Below are positions 6,003-6,814 of a stretch of DNA of 6,814 bases, one piece after another. A program made the position numbers and the translations under genes. This DNA is from Burkholderiaceae bacterium (GTDB taxonomy: Bacteria; Pseudomonadota; Gammaproteobacteria; Burkholderiales; Burkholderiaceae_F), in the NCBI GenBank assembly GCA_013813185.1, contig JACCSD010000278.1:1-6814 (forward strand). Reading direction: 5' to 3'. The notes beneath the pieces are model-generated. The model saw only the letters and a list, made by a program, of their open reading frames with translations. It was not told the origin of the DNA and ran no database searches. Numbering within the stretch: position 1 is the first letter of the stretch; every line of letters starts with the position of its first letter.

Positions 6003-6814
6003 GTTTGTTTTTCTGTGGACCGACTTCGTGCTGTGGCTCATCGCCGCCGGCGTGCTCTTCTATATCTGGCGCGTGCGCCGCAACGCGCGGGTCAAGGCCA
6101 ACTGGTCGCACGTCCTGCGCGACGCGCCGGCGATGTGCGCCGCAGTGGTGCTCGGCGTGTTCATCACGATTGCGCTGCTCGATTCGGTGCATTTCCGGCC
6201 GCGCTTGTCTGCGGTCGAAGGTGCCTCGGCGGACGCGCCGATGGCCTACGGGACGCGCACGCTTTCGATCTTCGACGCATTGCTGTCGCACGCCATCGAG
6301 GCACGCGAGAAGACGTACTCAACGCCGTTGGCGTACTGGTCGTTTCAGAAGGAAACGCAGGTCGTCGACGGCAAGGAAGTACGCGGCAATCCGCGCCTGG
6401 CCCACGGCGGCTCGCATTTGATACAGCCCGAACGCGAATGGCGGGCCGACATTGCAGCGCGGTCGTTTCATGGCGTGCTGTTCGGCATGCTCGCCGGCCT
6501 TGCGATCGCGGTCGCGACCGCAGCATTGATCGGCCGCAAGGGCGGTGGCCTGCGGCTTTCGTTATCGCAGATCGCTCGCGGCGTGACAGAGATTCCGTGG
6601 CGGCCCATGCTGATCACAGTGATCGTGACGGCAATGATTATCGGCTGGTTGGCGGCGCTGTGGCCGTACTACCACCCGTTCGGCACCGATCGCACCGGCA
6701 ACGACGTGCTGTATCAGGCGCTGAAAAGTATCCGCACCGCCGTCGTGATCGGCTCGCTGGCGACGATTGCAACACTGCCGCTGGCGATCGCGCTGGGCGT
6801 TCTGGCGGGCTATT
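5995..6814 (+). CDS. Peptide-type ABC transporter permease, DppC/YejE-like with extended N-terminus (cut by right edge)
   Basis: This is the second channel subunit of the importer; 273 complete codons are visible and the frame is open to the window end. The start is TTG at 5995, overlapping the previous gene by 8 nt, with GAGAG (5984-5988) at good distance; a later in-frame GTG at 6028 would delete the first helix. The core of the family appears only near the end: HPFGTDRTGNDVLYQALKSI (227-246), matching the DppC motif LGTDxxGRDVLSR, then the helix starting at about 248. Before it lie four hydrophobic segments: about 6-24, 46-63, 158-181 and 203-222. A periplasmic stretch of roughly 90 residues (66-157) separates the second and third. 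Standard DppC has one helix before this motif, so the N-terminal region is enlarged. The coupling loop and the remaining helices lie beyond the edge. Confidence 0.88.
   Translation, partial: MPKFVFLWTDFVLWLIAAGVLFYIWRVRRNARVKANWSHVLRDAPAMCAAVVLGVFITIALLDSVHFRPRLSAVEGASADAPMAYGTRTLSIFDALLSHAIEAREKTYSTPLAYWSFQKETQVVDGKEVRGNPRLAHGGSHLIQPEREWRADIAARSFHGVLFGMLAGLAIAVATAALIGRKGGGLRLSLSQIARGVTEIPWRPMLITVIVTAMIIGWLAALWPYYHPFGTDRTGNDVLYQALKSIRTAVVIGSLATIATLPLAIALGVLAGY

Noticed and set aside
5474..6421. Open plus-strand frame of 315 codons spanning the permease junction
   Set aside because: It overlaps two well-supported membrane proteins in another frame and its product is Arg/Ser/Ala-rich low-complexity sequence typical of out-of-frame GC-rich DNA.

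Overview
The window reads as chromosomal DNA from a GC-rich Gram-negative bacterium, most likely a betaproteobacterium and probably of the order Burkholderiales. This rests on the gene order ybgC-tolQ-tolR-tolA-tolB, the wording of the TolB N-terminus, the short proline-rich TolA, and the style of the neighbouring peptide-type ABC transporter. Species cannot be read from the sequence by eye.

Left half (1-2637, minus strand): the tol-pal cell-envelope operon, transcribed right to left. The order is ybgC (acyl-CoA thioesterase), tolQ, tolR, tolA and the first 83 codons of tolB, which runs off the left edge. The first three genes are tightly coupled, with a 4-nt ybgC/tolQ overlap and a 1-nt tolQ/tolR overlap; 8 nt separate tolR from tolA. 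TolQ and TolR form the proton-driven inner-membrane motor. TolA carries its energy across the periplasm to TolB and Pal at the outer membrane. pal and cpoB would be expected to the left of the window but are not visible.

Middle (2638-2792): a 155-bp divergent intergenic region that must hold the promoters for both directions. It contains an AT-rich island with a good -10 hexamer facing ybgC, a small inverted repeat beside the ybgC start, two GCTAGC palindromes spaced 21 bp, and a 12-bp tandem repeat just before the plus-strand gene.

Right half (2793-6814, plus strand): three tightly packed genes of an oligopeptide/dipeptide-type ABC importer. They are a large substrate-binding lipoprotein that also has a C-terminal membrane helix, a DppB/YejB-like permease, and a DppC/YejE-like permease with a long extra N-terminal membrane region, cut off by the right edge. 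Stop and start abut at the first junction and overlap by 8 nt at the second; both permeases use TTG starts. The ATPase gene(s) should lie downstream. The substrate cannot be deduced.

No RNA gene, insertion sequence, CRISPR array or prophage signal was seen. The most unusual content is the architecture of the ABC transporter (doubly membrane-attached binding protein, enlarged second permease). The rest is ordinary core genome, and I found no convincing previously undescribed system.
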